A stretch of DNA of 42,458 nucleotides from an uncultured beta proteobacterium (GTDB lineage: Bacteria; Pseudomonadota; Gammaproteobacteria; Burkholderiales; Burkholderiaceae_C), in the NCBI GenBank assembly GCA_903897925.1, contig CAIUDG010000065.1:1-42458 (forward strand). The letters are read 5' to 3'. Below, piece by piece: positions 7,299 to 15,858 of this stretch (positions within the stretch are counted from its first letter, which is position 1; each line of letters starts with the position of its first letter). Below the pieces are notes generated by a model. It made no database searches, had not been told where the DNA came from, and saw nothing but the letters and a program-made list of their open reading frames with translations. The translations under genes and the position numbers were made by a program.

Positions 7299-9434
7299 TT
7301 ACTTAGGGATAGGCATCGGCACCACGTTGTCCGAGCCCGGCGCACCAAAGGCCTGCTCCTTCAAAATGCGCAGCTGGTCGCGCACACGGGCCGCCTTTTC
7401 GAATTCCAGATTGCGCGCAAATTCCATCATCTGTTTCTCCAGGCGCTTGATTTCGCGGGAAATATCCTTCTCGCTCATCTCCTCGACCTGGGCCCGGGCC
7501 TGGGCGTCGCGCTCCAGGCGCTCGGCTTCCTTGCCGGCTTTTTCGCTGTAGACACCATCGATCAGATCGCGCACTTTTTTAACGATGGCACGCGGCGTGA
7601 TGCCCATGGCCAGGTTGTGCGCCACCTGTTTGGCGCGGCGCCGCTCGGTCTCACCTATGGCGCGGTTCATCGAATCGGTGCGTTTGTCCGCGTACAAAAT
7701 GGCGCGCCCTTCCAGGTTGCGCGCAGCGCGGCCGATGGTCTGGATCAGGGAACGTTCCGAGCGCAGGAAGCCTTCCTTGTCGGCATCCAGAATCGCCACC
7801 AGCGAAACTTCCGGAATATCCAGGCCCTCGCGCAGCAAATTGATGCCCACCAGCACATCAAAAGTGCCCAGACGCAAATCGCGCAGAATTTCGACCCGTT
7901 CCACGGTATCCACGTCGCTGTGCAGGTAGCGCACCTTGACGCCGTTGTCGCCGAGGTAGTCGGTCAACTGTTCGGCCATGCGCTTGGTCAGGGTGGTAAT
8001 CAGTACGCGCTCATTTTTTTCCACCCGGATACGAATTTCCTGCAGCACGTCGTCGACCTGGCTGGTCGCCGGGCGCACTTCGACTTCCGGGTCGACCAGT
8101 CCGGTCGGCCGCACCACCTGTTCCACCACCTGCCCGGCATGGTCTTTTTCCCACTGCCCAGGCGTCGCCGACACGAAGACGGCCTGGCGCATCTTGGTTT
8201 CGAACTCCTCGAACTTCAGCGGCCGGTTGTCCAGTGCGCTCGGCAGCCGGAAGCCATATTCGACCAGCGTGGTCTTGCGCGCCCGGTCGCCGTTGTACAT
8301 GCCGCCAAACTGGCCGATCAGCACGTGGCTTTCGTCCAGAAACATCAGCGAGTCTTTGGGCAAATAGTCCGTCAGCGTGGCCGGCGGCTCACCCGGCGCC
8401 GAGCCGCTCAGGTGCCGCGAATAATTTTCAATGCCCTTGCAGTGCCCGACCTCGGACAGCATTTCCAGATCAAACCGGGTGCGCTGCTCCAGGCGCTGGG
8501 CTTCCACCAGCTTGCCATCGGCGACAAACTGCTTCAGACGCTGCGCCAGTTCCAATTTGATGGTCTCCACCGCGGCCAACACTTGCTCACGCGGCGTCAC
8601 GTAATGGCTGCTCGGGTACACCGTGAAGCGCGGAATCTTCTGGCGGATGCGCCCGGTCAGCGGATCGAACAACTGCAGCGACTCGATTTCATCGTCAAAC
8701 AGCTCCACACGGATTGCCATTTCGCTGTGCTCGGCCGGAAAAATGTCAATCGTGTCGCCCCGCACCCGGAATGCGGAGCGCGAGAAATCCATGTCATTGC
8801 GCTGGTACTGCATGCGCACCAGTTGGGCAATCATGTCGCGTTGGCCCAGCTTGTCGCCGACACGCAGTGTCATCACCATCTTGTGGTACGCCTCGGGCTG
8901 ACCAATACCGTAAATCGCCGACACCGTGGCCACAATCACCACATCGCGCCGCTCCAGCACGCTTTTGGTACAGGACAAGCGCATTTGCTCAATGTGCTCA
9001 TTGATGGCGGAATCCTTTTCGATGAAAAGGTCGCGCTGCGGCACATAGGCTTCTGGCTGGTAGTAGTCGTAATAGCTGACAAAGTACTCCACCGCATTCT
9101 TCGGGAAAAACTCCCGGAACTCGCTGTAGAGCTGGGCCGCCAGGGTCTTGTTCGGCGCAAACACAATCGCCGGACGCCCGAGCCGCGCAATCACATTGGC
9201 CATGGTGAAGGTCTTGCCGGAGCCCGTGACCCCGAGCAGGGTCTGGAACACCTCGCCATCTTCCACGCCCTCCACCAGCTGGCGAATCGCCTCCGGCTGG
9301 TCGCCGGCCGGGGGATACGGTTGGTACAGCTCAAACGGGGAATCCGGAAAGCGCACAAAGGTTCCGGTCGGCGCCTTCGCCGCATCGCCGGCCTCCAGGC
9401 CAGGCGGATTCACATTCAAAGAAGATACAGACAT
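7299..9434 (-). CDS. uvrB: Excinuclease ABC subunit B
   Basis: 711 aa from the ATG at 9434. UvrB is the damage-verifying helicase-like subunit of nucleotide excision repair; it is loaded by UvrA and recruits UvrC. The Walker A motif is GVTGSGKTF, the beta-hairpin region is [16 protein letters not shown] is the helicase motif II and QTIGRAARN is motif VI. The C-terminal UVR coiled coil ([20 protein letters not shown]) is present. A longer reading from 9494 lacks homology. It is divergent from the nitronate monooxygenase gene. Confidence 0.96.
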   Translation of the reverse strand: MSVSSLNVNPPGLEAGDAAKAPTGTFVRFPDSPFELYQPYPPAGDQPEAIRQLVEGVEDGEVFQTLLGVTGSGKTFTMANVIARLGRPAIVFAPNKTLAAQLYSEFREFFPKNAVEYFVSYYDYYQPEAYVPQRDLFIEKDSAINEHIEQMRLSCTKSVLERRDVVIVATVSAIYGIGQPEAYHKMVMTLRVGDKLGQRDMIAQLVRMQYQRNDMDFSRSAFRVRGDTIDIFPAEHSEMAIRVELFDDEIESLQLFDPLTGRIRQKIPRFTVYPSSHYVTPREQVLAAVETIKLELAQRLKQFVADGKLVEAQRLEQRTRFDLEMLSEVGHCKGIENYSRHLSGSAPGEPPATLTDYLPKDSLMFLDESHVLIGQFGGMYNGDRARKTTLVEYGFRLPSALDNRPLKFEEFETKMRQAVFVSATPGQWEKDHAGQVVEQVVRPTGLVDPEVEVRPATSQVDDVLQEIRIRVEKNERVLITTLTKRMAEQLTDYLGDNGVKVRYLHSDVDTVERVEILRDLRLGTFDVLVGINLLREGLDIPEVSLVAILDADKEGFLRSERSLIQTIGRAARNLEGRAILYADKRTDSMNRAIGETERRRAKQVAHNLAMGITPRAIVKKVRDLIDGVYSEKAGKEAERLERDAQARAQVEEMSEKDISREIKRLEKQMMEFARNLEFEKAARVRDQLRILKEQAFGAPGSDNVVPMPIPK

Positions 9435-9514
9435 GGGCAGCGCAACAATCCATCGATCAAACCCGCAACTGTAGACTAGTCGCGCAGCCCCCATACACCA
9501 GACCGCAAACCGCC

Positions 9515-10567
9515 ATGCAAATTACGCAACTGCTGAACATTGAACTGCCCATCATCCAAGCCCCCATGGCCGGCGTACAGGGCAGCGCACTGGCGCTGGC
9601 CGTAAGCCAGGCCGGTGCGCTGGGATCGCTGCCCGCCGCCATGCTGGACGCGCAGACCTTGCGCAGCGAGCTGGAACGCATCCGCCAGCACACCGCCAAG
9701 CCCTACAACGTCAACTTTTTTTGCCACCAGGCGACGCCATTCGACCTGCCGCAGGAGCAACGCTGGCGTCAGCACTTGCGGCCGTACTACCAGGCCTTTG
9801 GCCTGAGCGAACCGGCAATGCCGCTGGCACCAACCCGAATGCCCTTCGATGCCAGCATGGCGGCCGTCTTGGAACCCTTTGCGCCGCCGGTTGTCAGCTT
9901 CCATTTCGGACTGCCCGACGCCGCCCTGGTACTGCGCGCCAAGGCCTGGGGTGCGCGCATCCTGTCCAGCGCCACCACCCTGGAGGAAGGCCTGTGGCTG
10001 CAGGCGCACGGCGTCGATGCAGTCATTGCCCAGGGCTTGCCCGCCGGCGGCCACCGGGGTCACTTTCTAGCCCCTGACCTGCGTGGCCAGATGGACACCC
10101 TGGAGCTGGTGCGCCAATTGGTCGCGCAGCTGCAGGTACCGGTCATCGCTGCCGGCGGTATCGCCAGTGCCGACGGCGTACAGGCCGCATTGCAGGCCGG
10201 CGCCAGCGCGGCGCAAATCGGCACGGCCTACCTGCTCTGCCCGCAAGCCGGTACCAGCCCGCTGCACCGCCAGGCCTTGCAGCACGCGGCCCGGCAGCCA
10301 GACGCGACGCACACCGCCACCGCCCTGACCAATGTATTTACCGGTCGCCCGGCACGCGGATTGCCGAACCGGGCCATGCGCGAGCTCGGCCCCCTGTGCC
10401 CTGATGCGCCGGTATTTCCCTGGGCCAGCACCGCCATGGCGCCTTTACGGCAACACGCCGAAGCCCTCGGCAGCAGTGATTTTTCACCGCTTTGGAGTGG
10501 CAGCAACACCAGCGGCTGCGCCGAGATCGATGCCGGTGAACTGACACGCCAACTGGCCGGTCGTTAA
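9515..10567 (+). CDS. Nitronate monooxygenase (2-nitropropane dioxygenase family)
   Basis: 350 aa. This FMN-dependent TIM-barrel enzyme oxidises alkyl nitronates such as propionate 3-nitronate to carbonyl compounds and nitrite. Family signatures are [12 protein letters not shown] at the N-terminus, [11 protein letters not shown] with the conserved catalytic-type His, PVIAAGGIA for FMN phosphate binding and AAQIGTAYL. It stands alone, divergent from uvrB with 80 bp between start codons. The physiological substrate cannot be told from sequence; other FMN monooxygenases share this fold. Confidence 0.9.
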   Translation: MQITQLLNIELPIIQAPMAGVQGSALALAVSQAGALGSLPAAMLDAQTLRSELERIRQHTAKPYNVNFFCHQATPFDLPQEQRWRQHLRPYYQAFGLSEPAMPLAPTRMPFDASMAAVLEPFAPPVVSFHFGLPDAALVLRAKAWGARILSSATTLEEGLWLQAHGVDAVIAQGLPAGGHRGHFLAPDLRGQMDTLELVRQLVAQLQVPVIAAGGIASADGVQAALQAGASAAQIGTAYLLCPQAGTSPLHRQALQHAARQPDATHTATALTNVFTGRPARGLPNRAMRELGPLCPDAPVFPWASTAMAPLRQHAEALGSSDFSPLWSGSNTSGCAEIDAGELTRQLAGR

Positions 10568-10597
10568 GGCGCGCGACGCACTATCCTGGAGCACCGC

Positions 10598-10603
10598 TAA
10601 AAT
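10598..10603 (+). promoter_or_regulatory. Candidate -10 element for the aminotransferase gene
   Basis: TAAAAT lies 39 bp upstream of the ATG in the 75-bp gap after the nitronate monooxygenase. No convincing -35 is visible, so the call is tentative. Confidence 0.35.
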
Positions 10604-10642
10604 ACCGGGTTTTCCCCAACTTCTTCAACACAGGACTTGTTC

Positions 10643-11839
10643 ATGTCACTCTTTTCCGCTGTCGAAATGGCCCCTCGCGATCCGATTCTGGGTCTGAACG
10701 AGCAATTCAATGCCGACACCAACCCCAACAAGGTCAACCTGGGTGTGGGCGTGTATTTCGACGACAACGGCAAACTGCCCCTGCTGGCTTGCGTGCAAGC
10801 CGCCGAAAAGACCATGATGGACAAGCCCACCGCCCGTGGCTACCTGCCCATCGACGGTATCGCCGCCTATGACGCCGCCGTCAAGGGCCTGGTGTTTGGC
10901 GCCGACAGCGAACCCGTTACCTCGGGTCGTGTTGCCACGGTGCAAGCCATTGGCGGCACCGGCGGCCTGAAAATCGGTGCCGACTTTCTGAAGCGCCTGA
11001 GCCCGAACGCCACGGTTCTGATTTCCGATCCGAGCTGGGAAAACCACCGCGCGCTGTTCAGCAACGCCGGCTTCCAGGTCGACACCTACGCCTACTACGA
11101 TGCGGCCCAGCGCGGCGTCAACTTCGACGGCATGTTGGCCAGCCTGAACGCCGCCGCTGCCGGCACCATCGTGGTATTGCACGCCTGCTGCCACAACCCG
11201 ACCGGCTATGACATCACGCCAGCCCAGTGGGACCAGGTCATTGCCGTGATCAAGGCACGCCAGCTGACCCCGTTCCTGGACATGGCCTACCAGGGCTTTG
11301 GCTACGGTATCGCCGAAGACGGCGCAGTGATTGGCAAATTTGTCGCCTCCGGCCTGAACTTTTTTGTCTCCACTTCCTTCTCCAAGAGCTTCAGCCTGTA
11401 CGGCGAGCGCGTCGGCGGCCTGTCGGTGCTGTGCCAGGACAAGGAAGAAGCCAGCCGCGTGCTGAGCCAGCTGAAAATCGTGATTCGCACCAACTACTCC
11501 AACCCACCCACCCATGGTGGAGCCGTGGTCGCCGCCGTGCTGAACAACCCGGAATTGCGCGCCCTGTGGGAAAAAGAACTCGGTGAAATGCGCGTGCGCA
11601 TCAAGGCCATGCGCCAAAAGCTGGTCGACGGCCTGAAGGCCGCTGGCGTGCAACAAGACATGGGCTTCATCACCACGCAAATCGGCATGTTCAGCTACTC
11701 CGGCCTGAGCAAGGACCAGATGGTGCGTCTGCGCAGCGAATTCGGTGTTTACGGCACCGACACCGGCCGCATGTGCGTGGCGGCGTTGAACAGCAAAAAC
11801 ATCGACTACGTCTGCGCCGCCATCGCCAAGGTGGTCTGA
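10643..11839 (+). CDS. tyrB: Aromatic amino acid / aspartate aminotransferase
   Basis: 398 aa, class I fold type I aminotransferase. It interconverts aromatic amino acids or aspartate with their 2-oxo acids using glutamate/2-oxoglutarate. The PLP lysine is in STSFSKSFSLYGERVG. CCHNPTG supplies the conserved Asn, and DMAYQGFGYG carries the Asp and Tyr that contact PLP. The N-terminus MSLFSAVEMAPRDPILGL is typical of TyrB/AspC. An in-frame TTG two codons upstream exists; the ATG at 10643 is preferred. The TyrB versus AspC choice is by similarity of pattern only. Confidence 0.9.
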   Translation: MSLFSAVEMAPRDPILGLNEQFNADTNPNKVNLGVGVYFDDNGKLPLLACVQAAEKTMMDKPTARGYLPIDGIAAYDAAVKGLVFGADSEPVTSGRVATVQAIGGTGGLKIGADFLKRLSPNATVLISDPSWENHRALFSNAGFQVDTYAYYDAAQRGVNFDGMLASLNAAAAGTIVVLHACCHNPTGYDITPAQWDQVIAVIKARQLTPFLDMAYQGFGYGIAEDGAVIGKFVASGLNFFVSTSFSKSFSLYGERVGGLSVLCQDKEEASRVLSQLKIVIRTNYSNPPTHGGAVVAAVLNNPELRALWEKELGEMRVRIKAMRQKLVDGLKAAGVQQDMGFITTQIGMFSYSGLSKDQMVRLRSEFGVYGTDTGRMCVAALNSKNIDYVCAAIAKVV

Positions 11840-11860
11840 TCCGGCACGCCGGTAGCTGCT

Positions 11861-13204
11861 ATGTGCGTTCCAAGGCTTGCGGTTTGGCTGCTGGGCATGC
11901 TCTGCATGGCCCAGGCCCTGGCCTGGGAAAACCACAGTTTTCCCAGCTACCGCGCCCTGGAAAAGCTGCATGAGGTGGCCGATGCCGCACCGGTTGCGGC
12001 CGAGCCACTGGAAGTCTTTCTGCGCAGCGAAGAAAAAACCATCGAAGCGCTGTTAGCGAGCCAGGAAGCCTGGGCCGTTGCCAACCTGGAGCAATACCCG
12101 CCACGTCCTGCCACACTGGCCTTCACCGCCAGTCCGAACGCCGGCGACGACACCCGCAAACGGGCGTTTCTGATGGCCCTGCGCGTGGCACCGAATAGCA
12201 AGTTTGCGCTTTATCTCCAACCCGACCCCTGGAATCCGCTCACCGGTCCGGCCCTTGCCATGGACGCCGCCAGCACTGTGGCCGATCCGAGCACTGGCAA
12301 CCGGCATCTGATTGCCATCAAATCCGGCGACAGCGTCGCGCCGCTGGCGGTGGTGGCCTCGGCCACTGATGAAACCGATTTCGGTCTGGATGCATTCCTG
12401 TGGAACGACAGCCCTTCCGAATGGGCCCAATACTACGATTTCGGCCCGATCCCATTTGGCGACGCCAATTCCGCCGCCGCATCGCAGGAACCATTTCACA
12501 TGGCTTTCATGCATGAAAGCCGCACCCTGTACTGGGCCATGCCCGGACTGCATCGCACTTTTCTGGCCTTGCGCAATTACCAGTTCAGCACCCTGGCGGC
12601 GCTGGCCTTTCGCACCGGGCACGCGTACTGGGGCTGGCGCTTTTCCGGACTGGCACTGCGTTACCTGCAAGACCTGACCGAGCCCTACCGTGCGCGCCTG
12701 AGCCCGAACGACGCCAGCATCAAACTGCTGGGCGCCCAGACTTTGGCGGCACTGGGCTTCGGTAGCATGAAAAGCGACTACCTGGCCCTGCGCAGCAACC
12801 GCATTCGCGTGCTGGCGAAATACCAGTCGGAGCTAATGGACAACCTGGCGCAAAACAAGTCCGACTGCGGCTTCTGCAAAGCGCTGCGCAACACGGACAA
12901 GGACAAGTCTTACCCGGAGTGGAGCGAGCGCTATCTGCGCGACGTGGTTTCACCGCAGGCGATCCAGGCCGGACCGCGTGTCGCCAGCGCCTTGCTGGCA
13001 GCCATGCCCCCAGCGTACGTATCGGATCCCTTGTATGATTTCGCCGCGAATGCAGCCGGAATCAGTGTGCTAGCCGAAGTCGCCAAACGCGACCCCGCAG
13101 ATCGCACGCGGTTGGATAATTTGTTGACTGAACTTCTCGGGAATTTCGCTTCCCACAGCCGAAACGCCCTGCGAGGAATTCTTAGAGCAAGCAATCCAAT
13201 GTAA
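11861..13204 (+). CDS. Secreted protein resembling zinc-dependent phospholipase C / P1 nuclease fold, metal site altered
   Basis: 447 aa. It has an N-terminal signal peptide (hydrophobic to about residue 20, cleavage likely after AQALA), so it is probably periplasmic or secreted. Cleavage there would leave Trp as the first mature residue (WENHSFPS), as in zinc phospholipase C and S1/P1 nucleases where Trp1 binds zinc. Around residue 260 the segment GLALRYLQDLTEPYRARL aligns by eye with the phospholipase core (LHYLGDxxxPxHA): the Asp is kept but both His positions are Arg. It may therefore be a non-catalytic member or a diverged one. Two cysteines occur in DCGFCKAL. It starts 21 bp after the aminotransferase and may share its transcript. 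The family assignment is tentative. Confidence 0.5.
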   Translation: MCVPRLAVWLLGMLCMAQALAWENHSFPSYRALEKLHEVADAAPVAAEPLEVFLRSEEKTIEALLASQEAWAVANLEQYPPRPATLAFTASPNAGDDTRKRAFLMALRVAPNSKFALYLQPDPWNPLTGPALAMDAASTVADPSTGNRHLIAIKSGDSVAPLAVVASATDETDFGLDAFLWNDSPSEWAQYYDFGPIPFGDANSAAASQEPFHMAFMHESRTLYWAMPGLHRTFLALRNYQFSTLAALAFRTGHAYWGWRFSGLALRYLQDLTEPYRARLSPNDASIKLLGAQTLAALGFGSMKSDYLALRSNRIRVLAKYQSELMDNLAQNKSDCGFCKALRNTDKDKSYPEWSERYLRDVVSPQAIQAGPRVASALLAAMPPAYVSDPLYDFAANAAGISVLAEVAKRDPADRTRLDNLLTELLGNFASHSRNALRGILRASNPM

Positions 13205-13219
13205 AAGACTTAAAACTGT

Positions 13220-13234
13220 TATATTGCACTGCAA
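13220..13234 (+). promoter_or_regulatory. phaZ promoter with candidate PhaR-like operator
   Basis: A -10-like TATATT (13220-13225) overlaps the perfect inverted repeat TTGCACTGCAA (13224-13234), 23 bp upstream of the phaZ ATG. TGCA-rich inverted repeats are typical of PhaR sites at PHB granule genes. The overlap with the expected start site would suit a repressor. Assignment to PhaR is inference. Confidence 0.4.
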
Positions 13235-13257
13235 CATTTTTAATTAGAGAGTGCCCT

Positions 13258-14673
13258 ATGCTTTACCAGCTTTATGAATCCCAACGCTCCTTGATGGAAC
13301 CTTTTGCGGATCTGGCGCAAGCCGCTGCAAAAGTGTATGCCAACCCTCTGTCGGTGGCCGGTCAAAACCCGTTTGCACAGCGTTTGTCGGCCACTTATGA
13401 CCTGATGCACCGCCTGGGCAAAGACTACGAGAAGCCAGAATTCGGCCTGCGCACGATCGAAGTCGACGGTGTGGACGTGGCCATCCATGAACGCGTGGAA
13501 ATCGACAAGCCGTTTTGCGAACTGCGTCGCTTCAAGCGCTTCAGCGACGACCCACACACACTGGAAAAAATCAAGAACCAGCCGGCCGTGCTGATCGTGG
13601 CACCGCTCTCCGGCCACTATGCCACCCTGCTGCGTGACACCGTCAAGACCATGCTGCGGGACCACAAGGTCTACATCACGGATTGGAAAAATGCCCGCCT
13701 GGTGCCCATGAGCGAAGGCGAGTTCCACCTCGACGACTACGTCAACTACGTGCAGGAATTCATCCGCCACGTTCAGAAAATCTACGGTAACTGCCACGTC
13801 ATGAGTGTGTGCCAGCCGACCGTGCCGGTACTGGCGGCGGTGTCCCTGATGGCCAGCCGCGGTGAAAAGACACCGCTGAGCATGACCATGATGGGCGGAC
13901 CAATCGACGCGCGCCGCTCGCCCACCGCGGTGAACAACCTGGCCATGAACAAGAGCCACACCTGGTTCGAAAACAATGTGATTTACCGCGTACCCAGCAG
14001 CTTCCCGGGTGCCGGACGCCGCGTCTACCCCGGTTTCATGCAGCACACCGGTTTTGTGGCCATGAACCCCGATCACCATGCCAAGAGCCACTATGACTAC
14101 TTCAAGGACCTGATCAAGGGCGATGACGCCAGCACCGAAGCGCACCGCAAGTTCTACGACGAATACAACGCCGTGCTCGACATGGACGCCGACTACTACC
14201 TGGAAACCATCCGCGTCGTATTCCAGGACTTCAGCCTGGTCAACGGCACCTGGGATGTGCGCGGCGTCAATGGCAAGGTGGAGCGTGTGCATCCGGACGA
14301 CATCAAGGACACCGCACTGCTGTCCGTGGAAGGCGAGCTCGACGACATCTCCGGTTCCGGCCAGACCCGCGCCGTGCACGACATTTGCGGTGGCGTGCCC
14401 AAGGAATGGCAACACCACTACGAAGCCAAAGGTGCCGGTCACTACGGTATTTTCTCGGGCCGCCGCTGGCGCGAGATGGTCTACCCGGTAGTCAAGGCCT
14501 TTATCCTGGATCACAACACGCCGGCCAGTGCCGGTGCTGCCCGCGCTGCTTCTGCCAGCACCAGCGCTGGGGCCATCGCCGACAACCCGACCTCCAGTTC
14601 GCTCGCCGTGGTTCCAGCCAAGAAAGTGGCTACCAAAAAGGCCGTTGCCAAGAAAGTGGCCGTCAAGAAGTGA
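13258..14673 (+). CDS. phaZ: Intracellular polyhydroxybutyrate depolymerase with Lys/Ala-rich tail
   Basis: 471 aa. It hydrolyses stored PHB in granules to 3-hydroxybutyrate units. The alpha/beta-hydrolase core carries the unusual Cys nucleophile of this class (HVMSVCQPTVPVLA, near residue 183), an Asp region (EGELDDISGSGQT) and the catalytic His in GAGHYGIFSG. Ralstonia PhaZa1 is about 419 aa; here about 50 residues are added. That tail is Ala/Ser-rich and ends in a Lys/Ala repeat (PAKKVATKKAVAKKVAVKK), like DNA-binding tails of histone-H1-like proteins and some granule proteins. The next gene starts inside its stop codon. Confidence 0.93.
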   Translation: MLYQLYESQRSLMEPFADLAQAAAKVYANPLSVAGQNPFAQRLSATYDLMHRLGKDYEKPEFGLRTIEVDGVDVAIHERVEIDKPFCELRRFKRFSDDPHTLEKIKNQPAVLIVAPLSGHYATLLRDTVKTMLRDHKVYITDWKNARLVPMSEGEFHLDDYVNYVQEFIRHVQKIYGNCHVMSVCQPTVPVLAAVSLMASRGEKTPLSMTMMGGPIDARRSPTAVNNLAMNKSHTWFENNVIYRVPSSFPGAGRRVYPGFMQHTGFVAMNPDHHAKSHYDYFKDLIKGDDASTEAHRKFYDEYNAVLDMDADYYLETIRVVFQDFSLVNGTWDVRGVNGKVERVHPDDIKDTALLSVEGELDDISGSGQTRAVHDICGGVPKEWQHHYEAKGAGHYGIFSGRRWREMVYPVVKAFILDHNTPASAGAARAASASTSAGAIADNPTSSSLAVVPAKKVATKKAVAKKVAVKK

Positions 14674-15344
14674 GCGCCGGGGCAGTTCCGTCCGCGCCGC
14701 TGGCCGAGCGCCTGCTGGATGCGCTGCCCCAGACCCAGTGCAAGCGCTGTGGCTACCCGGACTGCGCCGCCTACGCGCAGGCCATGGCCCAGGGCGAGGC
14801 CGGTATCAACCAGTGTGCGCCCGGTGGTGCCGAAGGCATACAGCGCCTGCGGGCCATTACCGGCGCGCCCGACTGCACTCTGAACCCTGATTTTGGTGAA
14901 GAAGGTCCACGCACCGTGGCCTTCATCGACGAAGACTGGTGCATCGGCTGCACCCTGTGCATCACGGCTTGCCCGGTAGATGCCATAGTCGGCAGCAACA
15001 AGCGCATGCACACCGTGCTGGAGTCGGCCTGTACCGGATGTGAGCTGTGCCTGCCGGTGTGCCCGGTAGACTGCATCTTGCTGGAAAATGTCAGCGCAGA
15101 GCGCACCGGCTGGGCCGCCTGGTCAGAGCCGCAAGCACTGCAGGCGCGCCAGCGCCATAGCGCGTCGCTCTTGCGGCGCCAGCGTGCCGAAGAAGAGTTG
15201 CAGCAAAAGCGCGAAAACAAGGCCTTGCTGAAACTGTCCGACCTGGCGGCACATTCGCAGCACACCGACCCGGCCATCCTGGACCGAAAACGCCAGGTCA
15301 TCCAGGCGGCACTGGAGCGGGCACGCGCATTGCGCGCCCGCTAA
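14670..15344 (+). CDS. rnfB: RnfB-like ferredoxin protein (Fe-S domain plus two 4Fe-4S clusters)
   Basis: 224 aa from a GTG at 14670 that overlaps the phaZ stop (GTGA), implying coupled translation. Near the N-terminus is the RnfB-type Fe-S domain (CKRCGYPDCAAYA ... CAPGG). It is followed by two bacterial ferredoxin motifs, CIGCTLCITACPVDAI and CTGCELCLPVCPVDCI. The last 80 residues are charged and helical. No N-terminal membrane anchor is present, unlike RnfB of the Rnf complex, and no rnfACDGE genes are nearby. It is therefore likely a soluble electron carrier; its partner is unknown. No ATG gives a better start. Confidence 0.85.
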   Translation: MSAGAVPSAPLAERLLDALPQTQCKRCGYPDCAAYAQAMAQGEAGINQCAPGGAEGIQRLRAITGAPDCTLNPDFGEEGPRTVAFIDEDWCIGCTLCITACPVDAIVGSNKRMHTVLESACTGCELCLPVCPVDCILLENVSAERTGWAAWSEPQALQARQRHSASLLRRQRAEEELQQKRENKALLKLSDLAAHSQHTDPAILDRKRQVIQAALERARALRAR

Positions 15345-15363
15345 GCCAGCGCAGGGGCAGCGC

Positions 15364-15858
15364 TTAGAGCAGCCCTTTCTCCACCCGCGTGGCCATTTGC
15401 GAAAAGGCCTTCACCACTTCCGGTGGCGCCTGCACCAGTTCGATCAACACGCCTTCGCCGGAAATCGGGAATTCGTCGTTCGACTTGGGGTGCAGAAAGC
15501 AGATGTCAAAACCAGCAGCGCCCTTGCGAATGCCCCCCGGGGCGAAGCGCACGCCATGCTGGGTCAGCCAGTCCACGGCGGTGGGCAGATCGTCAATCCA
15601 CAAACCCACGTGGTTCAGCGGCGTGGCGTGCACGGCCGGCTTTTTCTCGGGGTCCATCGGTTGCATCAGATCGACCTCGACCTTGAAGGGGCCGCTGCCG
15701 ATGGCGCAGATGTCTTCGTCAACGTTTTCTTTTTCGCTTTGAAAAGTGCCCGTCACCTGCAGGCCAAGCATGTTGACCCACAGATTTTGCAGACGCTTCT
15801 TGTCCGGACCACCGATGGCGATTTGCTGGATGCCCAGCACCTGGAATGGGCGCTGCAT
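15364..15858 (-). CDS. mce: Methylmalonyl-CoA epimerase-like VOC protein
   Basis: 164 aa. It is a vicinal oxygen chelate (glyoxalase-fold) protein with two beta-alpha-beta modules. Candidate metal ligands are in [19 protein letters not shown] and GVLIELVQ; the usual first His (HIGIAV in typical epimerases) is Gln-Ile-Ala here, so one ligand may differ. The ATG abuts the pccA stop with no gap (TAAATG). As last gene of the propionyl-CoA operon, the expected job is epimerising (S)- to (R)-methylmalonyl-CoA for the mutase. Another VOC lyase role is possible. Confidence 0.7.
   Translation of the reverse strand: MQRPFQVLGIQQIAIGGPDKKRLQNLWVNMLGLQVTGTFQSEKENVDEDICAIGSGPFKVEVDLMQPMDPEKKPAVHATPLNHVGLWIDDLPTAVDWLTQHGVRFAPGGIRKGAAGFDICFLHPKSNDEFPISGEGVLIELVQAPPEVVKAFSQMATRVEKGLL

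Noticed and set aside
7617..9479. A 620-codon open frame on the plus strand
   Set aside because: It is antisense to uvrB, whose motifs are complete; the composition is His/Gln/Arg-rich shadow sequence.
14385..14669. N-terminal extension of the RnfB frame back to an ATG at 14385
   Set aside because: It lies inside phaZ in another frame and has no RnfB homology; the GTG at 14670 in the GTGA overlap is the likely start.
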